Source: Seminavis robusta
Lineage: Eukaryota > Bacillariophyta > Bacillariophyceae > Naviculales > Naviculaceae
Reading direction: 5' to 3'
Assembly (NCBI GenBank): GCA_903772945.1
Contig: CAICTM010000234.1
Location: forward strand, 1 to 64,000
Length of the DNA: 64,000 nt
The notes beneath the pieces are model-generated. The model saw nothing but the letters and a program-made list of their open reading frames with translations, had not been told where the DNA came from and searched no databases. Shown here piece by piece: positions 62,009 through 64,000 of the stretch. The translations under genes were made by a program, and so were the position numbers. The stretch's first letter is position 1. Every line of letters begins with the position of its first letter.

Positions 62009-62713
62009 TTACAACGTCTTTGGGATCTTCTTGGCATTAGTCAAGCACACCTTGCGACCACCAATGGATGCCTTGGAGCTGGCAATCTCTCTGGTCACCC
62101 AAGCAGCAACATCCGAACGATCAATGCTGATGGAGGGCCCTTTCTTGATACCATCAAACTCAACAATATAGTCCAAGTTGCCAATAGCCTTGTCATCCGT
62201 CAAACTACTGGGACGGACAACAAGAGTGCGCTTCTTCAACCTGTCAAATTCAGCTTCTTGGTTCTCATGATCTGCAAAGACGTTGCGCAAATAGTATGAG
62301 AGAAGCATACCAAGACCAAACCCAATAATCACATTGGTTTCAGCAACACCATGGCTGCTCATGATGACAGCTTGGACAGTGGAGAACTCTGACTTCTTCA
62401 ACACTGAAGCCAAAGCACGACCGGTAGCCTCACGAGTATCCGATTTGGAAACATCATGGCCATTGCCAGTTGCGAGAATTACATAGTTGGCCTTGGAGTC
62501 ACGCAATGAATTTTCCACATCATTGGAATCTCGAGCATTTCCCTTCTGCACTGAAGCTGCAAGGGCTTGATCGGTTGAGTGAAGCTTGCTGGGTGTGCGA
62601 GCCATGATGTGCACCTCTTCAATTCTGGAATTCTTGGCAAGGTGGCGCAACAGTTGCAGACCAAGGGCACCAGTGGCACCAATGATGAGGACAGACTTGT
62701 TTCCAGTTGTCAT
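62009..62713 (-). CDS. NAD(P)-binding Rossmann-fold protein (atypical SDR/NmrA-like)
   Basis: 234 residues from ATG 62713; an in-frame extension to 62857 is A-rich leader-like and was not used. The nucleotide-binding motif SVLIIGATGALGLQLLRHLA lies at the extreme N-terminus. Further matches are VHIMARTPSKL, NYVILATGNGHDVSKSDTRE and TLVVRPSSLTDD, the layout of atypical short-chain dehydrogenases that read NADPH status or reduce small substrates. The usual Tyr-x3-Lys pair is not evident. It is a clear paralogue of the divergent gene at 63339. Substrate unknown. Confidence 0.85.
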   Translation of the reverse strand: MTTGNKSVLIIGATGALGLQLLRHLAKNSRIEEVHIMARTPSKLHSTDQALAASVQKGNARDSNDVENSLRDSKANYVILATGNGHDVSKSDTREATGRALASVLKKSEFSTVQAVIMSSHGVAETNVIIGFGLGMLLSYYLRNVFADHENQEAEFDRLKKRTLVVRPSSLTDDKAIGNLDYIVEFDGIKKGPSISIDRSDVAAWVTREIASSKASIGGRKVCLTNAKKIPKTL

Positions 62714-63338
62714 GATGTTTGTTTTGTTTTCTTTTGATTGCTTTTTGATTTGATTCAAAGTTGTTTTGTGAGCTTTTGGAGCGGTGGGGATGTTGCGACC
62801 AGTATTAAAAAAAAAAGGTGGCGATGTTTCCCAAGATCTTTGTGGATTTGGATCCAAGAACAGGAAACAGTTTTAACACCACTCGGTGTGAGTCACGGAA
62901 GGCGAGGAATTCGCAGGAAGTGGGATGACAGCTACATGTATGCTGATGAGCTCCAGGTCCAGAGCTCTCTTCAAATGGGACTAAACCGTGGTGCGTATCT
63001 TTGCCCGTGGTCAGTGTTAAATACGGTGGCTTGGCCTACTTTGCACCACCCACCTTTGCTCCTACTAGCTATACATACTGGCACCGGTAGCAAGAGCCAA
63101 CTGGTACCATACTAGTTCGACTTCGACCCGCGGCTAGCATGCTCAGGCAATACCTTGCCGTGCAACCTTAAACCAAAAGAAATGGATTTCCTCAGAACAA
63201 CACGAGCAAACGCTCTGCCACTGGACGTGTATTTCGGCTCCGTCTCTCTCTTCTCACAAATCAAAAGCTTCACACAAAGAATCACAAGCAACACCAAAAT
63301 CAGTTCAAGCAGCTTTTTCGATCAAAAACCAAACAAGC
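62714..63338. promoter_or_regulatory. Divergent promoter region shared by two NAD(P)-binding paralogues
   Basis: 625 bp between head-to-head starts. It contains an A10 run near 62806-62816, A-rich leaders directly before each ATG (for example aaaccaaacaagc before 63339) and GGTACC near 63100. No other gene seen; shared regulation is inferred from geometry only. Confidence 0.45.
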
Positions 63339-64000
63339 ATGCCCAACATCATTGATACTACCCAGAAATCTGTCCTTGTGATTGGAGCCAGTGGAAGGAC
63401 CGGATCGGAGTGTATCCGTGCTTTCGCAAAGCACCAGAACAAGCCCGAAGTACATGCCTTCTGTCGCAGCCCATCCAAACTCGCAGAGAGTGACAAGAAC
63501 CTTTGCACTTCTGTAGTCCAAGGTAATGCCAAGGATGAAGCAGATATCGAGAAGGCACTCCGCCAAACAAAGGCAGACGTTGTTGTCGTGAGCGTCGGTG
63601 GTGGCGACAGCGTAGCCAAGAGCGACATCCGCACCGTGTCAGCAAATGCCGTAAGCAATGCGATGAAGAAGAAGGAATTCCAGCATGTTCAGGCCATGGT
63701 GGTTTCCAGTATCGGGGCTGGAAGCTCCAGCATCATTGTTGGAATGGGCATCGGAATGATGATCTCTTTTCATCTTCGCCATGTCCTGAAGGACCATGAT
63801 GGACAGGAATTGGCCTTCTCTGTCCCCGAGGTCAAGAGCAGGACCTGCGTTGTTCGTCCGACAAGTCTGGTCGACAGCAAGGCCACTGGAAAACTTGTCT
63901 ATTTCAATGACAAGGAGAAGGGACCTTCCATTGAAACCGACCGCGCTGACTTGGCCAATTGGGTTACCAACCAGATCTGTGGAACGGAGTCTTTTGTAGG
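63339..64000 (+). CDS. NAD(P)-binding Rossmann-fold protein, paralogue, cut by window end
   Basis: ATG 63339 opens an uninterrupted frame to the window edge (about 220 residues, no stop). It begins MPNIIDTTQKSVLVIGASGRTG, the same dinucleotide-binding motif and spacing as the gene at 62009-62713. Matching blocks are HAFCRSPSKL, VVVVSVGGGDSVAKSDIRTV, VQAMVVSSIGAGSSSIIVGM, TCVVRPTSLVDSKATGK and TDRADLANWV. The two genes therefore arose by an inverted duplication. Incomplete 3' end; substrate unknown. Confidence 0.85.
   Translation, partial: MPNIIDTTQKSVLVIGASGRTGSECIRAFAKHQNKPEVHAFCRSPSKLAESDKNLCTSVVQGNAKDEADIEKALRQTKADVVVVSVGGGDSVAKSDIRTVSANAVSNAMKKKEFQHVQAMVVSSIGAGSSSIIVGMGIGMMISFHLRHVLKDHDGQELAFSVPEVKSRTCVVRPTSLVDSKATGKLVYFNDKEKGPSIETDRADLANWVTNQICGTESFV

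Overview
The window looks like nuclear DNA from a diatom (stramenopile). The best single clue is an Lhcx-type fucoxanthin-chlorophyll protein with an ER signal peptide ending in the ASAF motif that sends diatom proteins to complex plastids. Other clues are short GT-AG introns (about 40-120 nt), Asn/Gln-rich insertions, and ankyrin and Crinkler-like families. A pennate species is a guess. No virus, CRISPR array, rRNA or convincing tRNA was found.

Layout. 0-5 kb: a decayed inositol-3-phosphate synthase fragment and a two-exon Cys-rich putative zinc protein. 5-15 kb: a p24 cargo receptor, a zinc/SAP-like protein, an unknown protein, a mitochondrial GCK/CHCH-like protein and a PLAC8 membrane protein. 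15-22 kb (accessory): a Crinkler-like nuclease-kinase, an orphan gene and a large transposase-like gene with a broken 3' end. 22-35 kb: Lhcx, then a six-exon RME-8/DNAJC13 gene of about 10.5 kb with a 3397-residue product. 35-46 kb (repeat-rich): ankyrin relics, a cytochrome P450, a putative plastid-targeted protein, a MITE-like element, a minisatellite, a compound tetranucleotide array, a carrier-family protein with a signal peptide, and a frameshifted LRR/ankyrin-like gene. 46-50 kb: a two-domain flavin-reductase-like gene and a GT8 glycosyltransferase with a 9-nt exon. 50-58 kb: one gene encoding two complete calcium-dependent protein kinase (CDPK) modules in tandem behind a long acidic repeat. 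59-64 kb: a fatty-acid-amide-hydrolase-like amidase and a head-to-head pair of NAD(P)-binding paralogues, the second cut by the window end.

The most unusual item is the double CDPK gene. A single exon joins the last EF-hand of module 1 to the Gly-loop of kinase 2. At the same conserved Glu codon, both kinases appear to need a 2-nt microexon (AA and AG) with canonical splice sites on each side. Together with the 9-nt exon in the GT8 gene and a 16-nt exon in the second EF-hand region, this suggests that very small exons are spliced efficiently here.

The genes do not form a pathway; they are independent eukaryotic units. Several models need a 1-2 nt frame correction (inositol synthase relic, transposase 3' end, LRR-like gene, flavin reductase, GT8 exon 1, CDPK acidic repeat), whereas the RME-8 coding sequence of over 10 kb needs none. 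These are therefore local decay or local assembly errors. All exon borders were inferred by eye from reading frame and splice consensus.
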